From Bradyrhizobium cosmicum (GTDB taxonomy: Bacteria; Pseudomonadota; Alphaproteobacteria; Rhizobiales; Xanthobacteraceae), in assembly GCF_007290395.2 (NCBI RefSeq), contig NZ_CP041656.2:6014001-6078000 (forward strand): a stretch of 64,000 nucleotides of DNA, in the 5' to 3' direction. The position numbers were made by a program, and so were the translations under genes. The notes beneath the pieces are model-generated. The model saw nothing but the letters and a program-made list of their open reading frames with translations, did no database searches and was not told the origin of the DNA. Below, piece by piece: positions 8,979 through 19,300 of this stretch. Position 1 is the stretch's first letter, and each line of letters starts with the position of its first letter.

Positions 8979-9773
8979 TTAGCCATCCGACGGCAGCCCC
9001 TGCTCTATTCCGCGAAAACGCAGCGGCGCCAGGGCGGAGGCGCGCTGCCACCAGTCGGCGACGCGGTCATCCAGCGCGGTCTTACCGCGGCCCCTGCCGG
9101 GAAAGATCCGGATCTGCTGCACCGCTTCGGCCTCGAACACCTTGCCCTTGCGCGTGATCTTGAGCGCGGCGCCTTCGCGGTCGCGCTGGGTCAGCGGCAC
9201 CAGAAGGCGGCCACGCGGGCGGAGCGACTGGAGCCAGAGCGGATGCGGCTGCGAGAAGCCGGCATGCACGATGATCACGTCGGCCGGTTCGCCGAGATGC
9301 CGGCATCCGTCACCGTGCACGACCTCGACATTGCCATAGGCGCGAAGGTTGGTCGCGGCGCGAGCGGCGAGCCGCCCATCGCATTCGATGGCGTGCACCC
9401 TGCCCCTGGGACCCACGATCTTCGACAGCACCGCCGAGAAATAGCCGAGCCCGCAGCCGATCTGGACCACGCGGTCCTTCTCTCCGACGTCGAGCAGATC
9501 GACGAAATGCGCCCACAGGCTCGGCAGCCCGGTGTCGAGCTTGCGGCGCGCGTCGATCGCGACCAGCACGTTGTCGTAGAGATGAACCGGATCGGCGTCA
9601 GGCGTCAGCCGGTAGCTGCGCGCCGCCTCGCTCTTGATGCGCCAAGGACCCTTCGCCAAAAAGTCCTCGCGCGGCACGGCACCGAGCGCCGCCAGCAGGC
9701 GCGGCGAGGAAATCCGCTCCCGCCTGGCAATCAGCGCGACGTAGCGCGCACGCGCGGCGGCGGCACCGCTCAT
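8979..9773 (-). CDS. PIMT-like SAM-dependent methyltransferase
   Basis: 264 residues from ATG 9773, one base after the stop codon of the upstream cyclase gene, which suggests translational coupling. The SAM-binding motif VVQIGCGLGYFSAVL lies at about residues 102-116, and the fold follows protein-L-isoaspartate O-methyltransferase (LRPRGRLLVPL near residue 185). The N-terminal region differs from canonical Pcm and the protein is longer than the usual 210-220 residues, so substrate and function may differ. The far N-terminus of the open frame (13 more residues) is less likely to be translated. Confidence 0.7.
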   Translation of the reverse strand: MSGAAAARARYVALIARRERISSPRLLAALGAVPREDFLAKGPWRIKSEAARSYRLTPDADPVHLYDNVLVAIDARRKLDTGLPSLWAHFVDLLDVGEKDRVVQIGCGLGYFSAVLSKIVGPRGRVHAIECDGRLAARAATNLRAYGNVEVVHGDGCRHLGEPADVIIVHAGFSQPHPLWLQSLRPRGRLLVPLTQRDREGAALKITRKGKVFEAEAVQQIRIFPGRGRGKTALDDRVADWWQRASALAPLRFRGIEQGLPSDG

Positions 9774-9774
9774 G

Positions 9775-12700
9775 TCAGGGAGCGGCCTGTTCGCGAACGG
9801 GCGCGCTCGCACCGAGTTCGTTGACCAGCTCCATCGCCTGTTTCAGGTCCGACGTGTAAAAGCCTTCGCTGAATTTGGCGACGATCGGCACGAGCAGGAG
9901 GCTTGCGTGCTCACGCTTGCCTGTCACATGCGACAGGCGTGCGAGGCTGACGGCGGTGCGAAGCTCCCAGGACAGCGCGCCCTGCCTGCGCGCGGTCTCG
10001 AGCGACAGGGCGAACAGGTCCTCGGCCTCCTGCGCGGATGCGGGATCGCCGTCCGACAGCGTGATCTCGCCCTGCAGACGGTACACTTCGGCAAGATAGG
10101 AATGATCACCGGTCCTTCTCGCGGTCGCGAGCGCGCCATCCAGCGCGCGCAAGGCGGCATCGCGCATCCCGACCTTGGCATAGGCTTCCGCGAGCAGGCA
10201 GCGGAACCAGCAGCCGGCAAGCCAGGAATCCATCGCCTCGTATTCGTCGAGGCCGAGGCGCATCTGGCTGATGCCTTCATCGGCCTCGCCTAACTGCGTC
10301 AGCGCCCAGCCGCGCAGGATCGCGGCCTGCTGCTTCCAGTGCAGGAAATTGTGCTCGGTGGCGATGATCATGGCGCGGTTGGCATAGTCGCGCGTGCCCT
10401 CGATATCGCGCAGGTGCTGGCAGAGATAGGCGCCGAAGACCAGCGCGAAAGCGAGCGAGAAGGGATGGCGAATCCTCTCCGCATGCAAAATCGCCTGCTC
10501 GCTGTGCTGGCGCGCCGCGTCAGGCCGGCCGAGGAACCACAGGAGATAGCCGAGATAGGACAGCGAGACGACACCGGGATCGGTGCCGTGCCGCTCCATC
10601 AGATCGGAGTGCAGGTCGGGGCTGTAGAGATTGATGCAACGGTGGAGGTGATGTTGTGCGGCAGCAAAGCGCCCGCGATAGAGCATGGTCATCGCGATGG
10701 AGCGGTGCGCCTCGATCAGGTAGCCGGTCTGCTGCGCCGGCTGCGTTCGCTCGTTCAGCCGCTCGCGCTTGGCGAACTTCAACAGCTCGACGCTGAGATC
10801 GTGCGCGCGGGTCAGGTCGGCGCGGATGAAATGGCAGACCCAGAGCCCGCGGGTGGCGGCGAAGGCCTTTTCATCGTCGTCGAGCTGCTGGCCAAGCTCG
10901 AGCGCGCGCATGTAGTTCTCCTCGACCTCCTGCACCGCATAGCCCTTGGCTGCGATCAGCGCGTTGCCGAGCGCAATGCGCAGCTCGAGCTCGATCTCGT
11001 CGGCGCCCTGCATGCGCGCATTGGCCTGCACGACGCTCAAGCCCCGGTGCAGATGGCCGATCGCCTCCAGATTGGCGCCGCTCCTGGCCGCCTGCTTGCC
11101 GGCCTTGAGCCAGAAGCTCGCGGCGCCCTCGCTCTGGCCGGATTCGGTGAGGTGATGGGCGAGCAGCTCCGGTTCGCGCTCGGTCTTCTCCGGATACATC
11201 TCGGCGAGCAACTGCGCGATCCGCGAATGCAGCTTGCGCCGCTCGCTGTGCAGCAGGCTGTCATGCGCGGCGTTCTGGATCATCACGTGCTTGAAGGAAT
11301 ACAGCGCGTCGGGCGGATGGCCGCGCCGCATGATCAGCCCCGCCTCTTCCAGATGATCGAGCGCGGCCTCGATCTGCTCCGCCGGCGTGTTCGCGACGGC
11401 GTGTAGCGTCTCATAGGAGAACTCGCGGCCGATGGTAGCGCCGATCTGCGCGATGCGCTTGAACGGTCCCATCCGGTCCAGCCGCGCCATCAGGGAATCC
11501 GTCAGCGTCGCCGGGATCGCGAGTTGCCGCCACGGGCCCGACAGCACGTACCGCCCATGCCGCTCGGTCAGCAGGTTGGATTCGAGAACGGTCTTGGTCA
11601 ATTCCTCCAGGAACAGCGGCACCCCGTCGGTCTTGACGATGATCTCCTCCACGACCTCCTTGGGAAGCTCGCGGCCCGCGACGCGCTCGACCAGCGTCGT
11701 GCGCAGTTGCCGGCTCAGGCGGTTCAGCACCAGCGTGGTGATATGCGAGTGCGCGCTCCAGCTCGGCTGGAACTCGGATCGCGCGGTCATGACGACCAGG
11801 ATCGGCCGGTTCTGCACCCGGTCGACCAGGAGATCGATCACCTCGCGGGAGGTTGGGTCGATCCAGTGCAGATCCTCGAACGCGATCACCAGCGGCATCT
11901 CGCGCGCAAGGCCGAGGAAGTGATCGACCAGCGCCACGACGGTCGCATCCTTCTGCTGCTGCGGCGACATGTCGAGCGGTGGATAGCGATCTCCGGTCGG
12001 GATCGACAACAGCGCGGCGAACAGCGGCGTGACCTGCTCGATATTACCATGGGCGGCGGCGATCGCGGTCTCCAGGCCGGCCAGCGACAACGCGGACGTG
12101 TCCTCGCGATCGAGGCCGAGCGAAAATTTGAGCTGCTCGGAGAACGGATAGAACGCCGTGGAGGTGTAGTAGGGCGAGCACTGGAACGAGATTTGCCCAT
12201 GCCGATCTCCCGAGATCCGCTCGAAGATCTCCTGGATGATGCGCGACTTGCCGATACCGGGCTCGCCGAACTTGACCACGACCTGGCCGTCGCCGTCCTT
12301 GACCTGCTGCCAGCGCCCCATCAGCAGTGCGATCTCTTCCTCGCGATTGACCAGCGGCGTCAACCGCCCGCCCATGGCGGCGGCGAAGCGGGTCTCCACC
12401 CGCGATGCCCGCATCACGTGCCAGGCCTGCGCCTTCTCAGAGATGCCCTTCAGCGCATGGGCACCGAGATTGCGGTAGTCGAACTTCCCTTTCAGCAGCG
12501 ACTGCGTCGACGCGGAGATCACGACGCCATTGGGCGGCGCCAGACTCTGAAGGCGCGCGGCCAGATTGACGGTTTCCCCAACCGCGGAATCGCGCTCCTC
12601 GGTGCCCTGTCCGACGAGGTCCCCGACCACGACGAGGCCGGTCGCAATGCCGATACGGACGGCTGGTGCGTGGCTCAGCGCGCCGCGCGGCTCGATCGCG

Positions 12701-13239
12701 CGCGCGGTCGACAGCACCCGCACGATCTCGAGCCCGGCGCGCACCGCGCGCTCGGCGTCGTCCTCATGCGCGGTCGGATAGCCGAAATAGACGAGGATGC
12801 CGTCGCCGACGAAGCGCGCGGCAAACCCTTCATAATGCTTCACCACCCGGACGCAGGTCTCGCGAAAGCTCGCGATCATGTCGCGCACGTCTTCCGGATC
12901 GAACTGCACCGAGAGCGAGGTGGAGTCGACCATGTCGCAGAACATGGTGGTGAGCTGACGCCGTTCGGCGCCGACCTCCGTCCGCGGTTGCGGGCGTGCC
13001 GCCGGTTCGGGCTTCTCCGCAGTCTCGGCCTGGAACAGCGCGGCCATGGCCCGCTGCAGCCGCTTGCGATCGCCCAGCGGCAATCCGAGCTCGACCAGAT
13101 CGGGCTCGGTCAGGTCCGCCATGACATCGAGATCGAGGCGGTGCTGCGCGAAGAGATCGGTATAGTGACCAAGACCGACGCCTTCGAGCCAGCGATTCAG
13201 CCCGCCTTCCGTCCCCGTGCCCGGTTCATTCTCCAGCAT
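9775..13239 (-). CDS. SAM domain / class III nucleotide cyclase / AAA ATPase / TPR protein
   Basis: 1154 residues from ATG 13239. Order: SAM domain at about 12-70 (LNRWLEGVGLGHYTDLF), class III cyclase catalytic domain at about 90-265 with metal-binding aspartates in FCDMVDST and FVGDGILVYFG, AAA-type ATPase with Walker A GEPGIGKS at about 323-330 and Walker B IAFEDLHWID near 450, then a long alpha-helical TPR-like region from about 640 to the end. Rhizobia carry many such cyclase-ATPase-TPR proteins; they probably join a signal to cAMP production, but their inputs are largely unknown. It is transcribed away from the NRPS gene with 136 bases between the starts and is directly followed by the methyltransferase gene. 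Confidence 0.9.
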   Translation of the reverse strand: MLENEPGTGTEGGLNRWLEGVGLGHYTDLFAQHRLDLDVMADLTEPDLVELGLPLGDRKRLQRAMAALFQAETAEKPEPAARPQPRTEVGAERRQLTTMFCDMVDSTSLSVQFDPEDVRDMIASFRETCVRVVKHYEGFAARFVGDGILVYFGYPTAHEDDAERAVRAGLEIVRVLSTARAIEPRGALSHAPAVRIGIATGLVVVGDLVGQGTEERDSAVGETVNLAARLQSLAPPNGVVISASTQSLLKGKFDYRNLGAHALKGISEKAQAWHVMRASRVETRFAAAMGGRLTPLVNREEEIALLMGRWQQVKDGDGQVVVKFGEPGIGKSRIIQEIFERISGDRHGQISFQCSPYYTSTAFYPFSEQLKFSLGLDREDTSALSLAGLETAIAAAHGNIEQVTPLFAALLSIPTGDRYPPLDMSPQQQKDATVVALVDHFLGLAREMPLVIAFEDLHWIDPTSREVIDLLVDRVQNRPILVVMTARSEFQPSWSAHSHITTLVLNRLSRQLRTTLVERVAGRELPKEVVEEIIVKTDGVPLFLEELTKTVLESNLLTERHGRYVLSGPWRQLAIPATLTDSLMARLDRMGPFKRIAQIGATIGREFSYETLHAVANTPAEQIEAALDHLEEAGLIMRRGHPPDALYSFKHVMIQNAAHDSLLHSERRKLHSRIAQLLAEMYPEKTEREPELLAHHLTESGQSEGAASFWLKAGKQAARSGANLEAIGHLHRGLSVVQANARMQGADEIELELRIALGNALIAAKGYAVQEVEENYMRALELGQQLDDDEKAFAATRGLWVCHFIRADLTRAHDLSVELLKFAKRERLNERTQPAQQTGYLIEAHRSIAMTMLYRGRFAAAQHHLHRCINLYSPDLHSDLMERHGTDPGVVSLSYLGYLLWFLGRPDAARQHSEQAILHAERIRHPFSLAFALVFGAYLCQHLRDIEGTRDYANRAMIIATEHNFLHWKQQAAILRGWALTQLGEADEGISQMRLGLDEYEAMDSWLAGCWFRCLLAEAYAKVGMRDAALRALDGALATARRTGDHSYLAEVYRLQGEITLSDGDPASAQEAEDLFALSLETARRQGALSWELRTAVSLARLSHVTGKREHASLLLVPIVAKFSEGFYTSDLKQAMELVNELGASAPVREQAAP

Positions 13240-13375
13240 GGTGATTCTGCCCGACCCATCACTCCGTCGAAGGGCTTTAGGCCCCTCAACCACAGATTTT
13301 GGGGCCAGAACTTCACCTCAGACTGGACGCGTTCCCTAACTCTTGGGAAGAATAGCTCAATCAGATCAAAAGGGA

Positions 13376-16300
13376 ATGGCATTGTCGGACATTGCATCCG
13401 GAGCGGGTGGGGAATCGGACGGCAGAGGCGCCGAAACCGGGACTTTTGCCCATATCAGCGGCCTTCTCGACTTCCATGGGCGGAAGACGCCGGCGGCGCC
13501 CGCGCTCCTCGCACCGGGGCGGCCGGCTCTCACCTACGGCGAGCTGGACAAGCTGATCCGGCATTTGGTCCGCACCTTGCGCGGGCTTGGCATCACCCCG
13601 GCCGACCGGATTGCGGTCGCACTGCCGCGCGGCGCCGACAGTGCGCTTGCGCTGATCGCCGTCGCATCGGCCTGTGCCTGTGTCCCCGTCAATCCCGATC
13701 TGACTGCAGACGAGCTGCAACGCTATTTCAGCGAATTGAAGCTGAGGGGGCTGGTCACCCGCGCCGATATGAACTCGACGAGTCGCGACGTCGCCAGGGC
13801 GCTGGATATCGCGGTGATCGATTTCGTGCCGGGGCCGGACGATCATCTCGGCACATGCACATTGACCGGACCGACGGTTGGTCCGGCAAACGCCCACGGC
13901 GCCTCGCGGGGCGACGATGACGCCTTCATCCTGCTGACGTCGGGCACCGCGGCGCGGCCGAAGATGGTACCACTGACCCAGCGCAATGTGTGCCTGTCCG
14001 CTCACAATGCGGGCCGCGGGCTGTCGCTGGCTCCCCATGATCGCCTGCTCAACGTCCTGCCGCTGTTTCACGCCCATGGTCTGATCTCCGGCCTGCTGAC
14101 GGCACTGGCCGCGGGCTCCAGCGTGATCTGCACCAACGGGTTCGATGCATCGTCCTTCTTCGGATGGATGCGAGAGCTGCAGCCGACCTGGTACACGGCG
14201 GTGCCGACCATTCATCGCGCGCTGCTGACGGCGGCGGAAGCCGACCCGGATCGCGCCCGGTCCTCGTCGCTGCGCGTGATCCGCTCGGCCTCGTCCTCGC
14301 TCGCGCCTGCGATCCTGAGCGGGCTCGAGGCCGTGTTTGGCGTCCCCGTGCTCGAGACCTACGGCATGACCGAGGCGGCCTCGCAGATCGCCGCCAATCC
14401 ATTCGAGCTGCGCAAGGTCGGATCGGTCGGCCGCGCCGCGGGCCCCGAAATCGCGATCATGGACGAGACAGGCCGGGCGCTTGCGAGCGGCGAGCATGGC
14501 GAGATCATGCTGCGCGGACCGAACATGACGCGCGGCTATTACAACGACGACGCTGCGACGCAGGCCGCATTTCGCGGCGGCTGGTTCCGGACCGGCGATC
14601 TCGGTTACCTCGATGCCGACGGCTATCTTTACATCGTGGGCCGTATCAAGGACGTCATCAACCGCGGCGGCCAGAAGATCTCACCGCTGGAGGTCGAAGA
14701 GGTCCTGCTGAGCCATCCGGCGGTGCTCGAGGCCGGCGTGTTTGCCGTCCCGCACCCAAAGCTCGGCGAGAACGTCGCCGCCGTCGTGGTGCTGCGGCCG
14801 AATTCCGAGACGAGCTCGGACCAGTTGCGCCAGTTCGCGCGCAAGCGCCTCGCGGCCTACAAGGTGCCGAGCCTGATCCGCGCCGTGGCGGCGCTGCCGA
14901 AGGGCGCCAGCGGCAAGGTCAAGCGCAATGCACTGGTCGATCTGATCGCAAGGGCCGAGGATGGCGACGAGGCGCGGCTGCCGCGCACCGCGCTGGAGAC
15001 CCAGCTCGCGGAAATCTGGGCCGGCCTGCTGGAGCTGCCGCGGGTCGGCGTCGACCAGGACGTGTTTGCGCTCGGTGCCGATTCGCTCGCGGCGACCCAG
15101 ATGCGTTCGCGCCTGCGCGAACGCTTCAACGTCGACTTCTCGTTCGAAGACATCTTTGATTGCGCCACGGTCTCCGCGCTTGCGGCCCGGATCGAGACCG
15201 CGACAACGCATCGCGAAACGATGCTGCCGGCATGGCGTCAGGCGGCGGCACCGGAGGCGCCGCTGTCGTTCCAGCAGCAGCGAATGTACCTGCTCTCGCG
15301 GCTCGACAAGACGCGCTATAACTACAACGTCGTCGAAGTCGCCGTCCTCAAAGGCCTGGTCGACGTCTCCGCGCTCCAGGCGAGTCTGACGACGATCTGC
15401 GCGCGCCACGAGGCGCTGCGCTCGGTCTTCGTCGAACGCCACGGCGAGCCGACGCAGCGTGTGCTGCAGTCGCCGCCGCAGTTCGAGCGGATCAAGCTGA
15501 AGCCCTGCCCCGCGGACAAGCGGGAAGCGGCGATCAGGCGCGCGGCGCTCGAGCTTGCGCAATATCCGTTCGATCTGGCGAAGGAGCCGCCGCTGAAGGT
15601 CACGCTGCTGTCACTCGAAAAATCCAGCCACGCGCTGGTTGTCAACGTCCACCACCTCGTCACCGACGGCTGGTCGCAGCGCCTGTTCTGGGAGGAGCTC
15701 GCCGCCCATTATGCCGCCGCGCGCAAGACGAGTGCGGCGGCGTTGCCCTTGCCTGCCTTCCAGTATCGCGACTTTGCGCTCTGGCAGCAGAGCTGGGCGC
15801 AGACAGAAGCGGCGAAGGAACAACTCGACTACTGGCGGGCGCAACTCGACGGCGTCACCACGCTCCCGCTGCGAACCGACCGGCCGCGGCCGGAGGTCTG
15901 GAGCGGCCACGGCGCCCGTCACTATCTCGAATTCTCCAAGGCACTGTCGGCCGATCTGCGCGCGCTGAGCCAGGACCAGGGCGTCACGCCTTTCATGACG
16001 CTGCTTGCGGCCTTCCAGTGCCTGCTGTTCCGGCACACCGGGCACGAGGACGTCGCGACCGGATCGCTGATCGCCAACCGCAACCAGATCGAGAGCGAAC
16101 GCCTGATCGGGCTGTTCGCCAACACCCTGATCCTGCGCAACGATTTCGGCGGCGATCCGAGCTTTGGCGAAGTGCTGCGGCGGGTACGTCAGGTGACGCT
16201 GGACGCTTACCGCAACCAGGACCTGCCGATCGAGGAGGTGCTGCGCGCGTTGCAGGTCGCGCGCCGGAGCGACGGCAATCCGCTGTTCCGGATCATGTTC

Positions 16301-19300
16301 ATTCTCCAGAACGCCTCGATCGAGGCGGCCCGTTTCCCCGGCCTGTCGGCACGGCGGCTGGAAGTGGACCCGAGGGTCGCGCGCTTCGACATCACGCTCG
16401 AACTGGTCGAGGCCGACGGCCGCTTCACCGGCTTCTTCGAATACGCCACCGATCTGTTCGACGCGGCGACGATCGAAGCCATGGCGGCGCAGTTCAAGAC
16501 GCTGCTCAGGGCCGTCGTCGCCAATCCCGAGCAGCGCATCTCGCGCCTGCCGCTGCTGACCGAGACCGAACGCCGGAAGTTGCTGGCGCAAGGCTACGGC
16601 GCTCCGGCCGATTTCACCAAAGACGGCAATCTCGGCGAACGATTCGACCGCCAGGCGAGGAAGAGACCGAATGCGATCGCGGTGTCGGACGGACACACAT
16701 CCCTGACCTATCGCGAGCTCGCCCGTCGCAGCCAGGCGGCGGCCCGCTGGCTGGCCCGCGAGGGCATCGGCGCCGAGAGCGTCGTCGCCCTGCTGGCAGA
16801 CCGTGGACCCGATCTGCTCGCAACGATGATCGGGGTGCAGCGCGCGGGCGCGGCCTTCCTGAACCTCGATCCCGACCAGCCGCCGGCACGGCTCGCGACC
16901 ATCCTCGGATCGAGCTGCGCCCGCATGCTGCTGACCGGACGGGCGCAGTCACCCAAGAAGGTCGAAGCGCTGCTCGAACCGCTGGTCGAGCGCATCCATG
17001 TGGCCGAGATCGACGATGCGGTTACGCCGCCCGGATCGGCCAAGCCAGCGCGTGCGGCGCGCCGCGCTGCTTCGAGCCTTGCCTATCTCGTCTATACGTC
17101 CGGCTCGTCCGGCGCGCCGAAGGGCGTCATGATCGAGCAGCGCGGACTGTCGAACCATCTGGCGTCGCTCATTGCCGAGCTTGACCTCTCGGCCAGGGAC
17201 GTGATCGCGCAGACCGCGCCGCAGACCTTCGTGATTTCGGTCTGGCAGTTCCTCGCCGGTCCCATGGTCGGTGCGCGCGTCCATATCTGCGGCAACGCGA
17301 CGGTGCAGGACCCGATCCTGCTTGCTCGGGAGATCGAGCGCGAAGGAATCACCGTGCTCGAGATCGTCCCCTCGCTGCTGCGCGTGATCCTCGATCGCAT
17401 GGACGAAGCGCAGGTCCAGCGCGCCTTTGCAGGGTTGCGGCTGCTGATCTCGACCGGCGAGCCGCTGCCGGTCGATCTCTGCCGTGCATGGTTCGCCCGC
17501 TGCCCGAAGGTGCCGTTGATCAACGCCTATGGCGCGTCGGAATGTTCCGACGACGTGTCGCTGCACCGCCTGACCAAGGCGCCGGCGACGACGACGGCCA
17601 ACGTCCCGGTCGGCGCGCCGCTGCCCAACACCCAGCTCTACGTGCTCGACCAGAACCTTCAGCCGCTGCCGGTCGGTGTGACCGGCGAGCTCTGCGTCGG
17701 CGGCGCCGGCGTCGGCCGCGGCTATATCAACGATCCCGCGCAACACCGGCAGCGCTTCATTCCCGATCCATTCGGACGCAAGGCCGGCGCGCGCCTGTAC
17801 CGGACCGGCGACCTAGCCCGCCGCCTCGCCGACGGCACGATCGAATGCCTCGGCCGCGCCGACCATCAGATCAAGATCCGCGGCTACCGTATTGAGCTCA
17901 AGGAGATCGAGAACGCGCTTGCCGACCATCCGGGCGTGCGGGCCGTTATCGTCGAGCCGCGCCGCGAGGCAAGCGGCGATGTCAGGCTGATCGCCCATAT
18001 CGTCGCAAGGTCCGGCAGCCGGAGCAGCGCCAGCGAGTTGCGCGAATTCCTGAAGAGCCGGCTGCCGGGTTACGCCATCCCGTCCGCTTTCCTGTTCCTG
18101 GATCAGATGCCGCTCAATGCCCATGGCAAGATCGACCGATCGGCGCTGCTCGCGCCGCCGCAGCAGGACGTCTCCGCGCCGGACACCGCCGTTTCGGCAC
18201 GAGGCTTCACCGAAAAGGTGCTCTCCGACATATGGATCGACCTGCTGAAGGTCGAGAGCCTCGGCGTCACCGACAATTTCTTCGATCTCGGCGGCCATTC
18301 GCTGCTGGCGGGCCAGGTGATGGCGCGCATCGCCCGAGCACTCGGCGTGTCGCTGCCGATCAAGACCATCTTCGAGGCGCCGACGATCGAAGAGCTGGCC
18401 CGACGGGTCGACGAAGCCGTGACGGCGAAGCCGCGCGGGCTCACGACAACCGTGCCGCGGCTGGCCGAAAGCGGCCGGCCGACGCTCTCTTTCGCGCAGG
18501 ACCAGATGATAAGGATCGAGCAGAACCTGCCCGGGCTGCCCCTGTTCAACTTGCCTTTCGCCTTCCGGCTCGAGGGTCCGCTCGATCCGGCCACCCTCGC
18601 GCAGGCGTTCGGCGACATCGTGCGCCGCCACGAATCGCTACGGACGGGATTCGGCTGGAACGGCGAGGAGCCCGTCAGCCGCGTCGCCACACCCAGCGAG
18701 CTCGGACCGGTCCTCACCGTCGAGGTCATCGGCGACGGGCATCCGCACAATAACAAGCGGCGCAGAGCGCTCGAGCTCAGGAAGATCGATCTCCTGATCC
18801 AGCAGGAGACCTATGCTCCGTTCGACACCGCGCGGCCGCCGCTGTTGCGGGCACGGCTGTTGCGGCTTCATGCCGACGACCACGTGCTGGTGCTGACGCT
18901 GCATCATGCCATTGCCGACGGCTGGTCGATCGGCGTGCTGTTCGAGGAGTTGTCGAACCGCTATGCGGCGCTGGCCGGACGTCCGTCCGTGCCGCTGCCG
19001 AAACTGCCGCTGGCCTTTGCGGACATCGCGCGCTGGCAGCGCTGGTGGTGCGGCACCGACGCAGCCCGCCGCCAGGCCGCGGACTGGGCGGAGAATCTAC
19101 GCGGCGCCGCGCCCGTCTTCGACGGCGAAGCCAGCCCCGGCGCGTCCACCGGATATCATCCAGTCAACCTCGAGCGCGAGTTGATTGGCCGGCTCACCGC
19201 CTTTGCCGGCCAGCACAATTGCACGCTCTTCATGTGCCTCCTCACCGGCCTGAAGGCCCTGCTGGTGGCAAGAACCGGCCGTAACGACATCTCGATCGCC

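Noticed and set aside
10339..11406. Plus-strand frame of 355 residues inside the cyclase gene
   Set aside because: Antisense shadow of the TPR region; no recognisable protein features.
11524..13920. Long plus-strand open frame of 798 residues antisense to the cyclase gene
   Set aside because: Arg/His/Asp-rich composition, no domain, no ribosome-binding site; it mirrors the GC-rich codons of the cyclase gene and overlaps the NRPS start.
13361..14497. Minus-strand frame of 378 residues across the NRPS start
   Set aside because: Shadow of the A1 domain; composition and lack of motifs do not support a gene.
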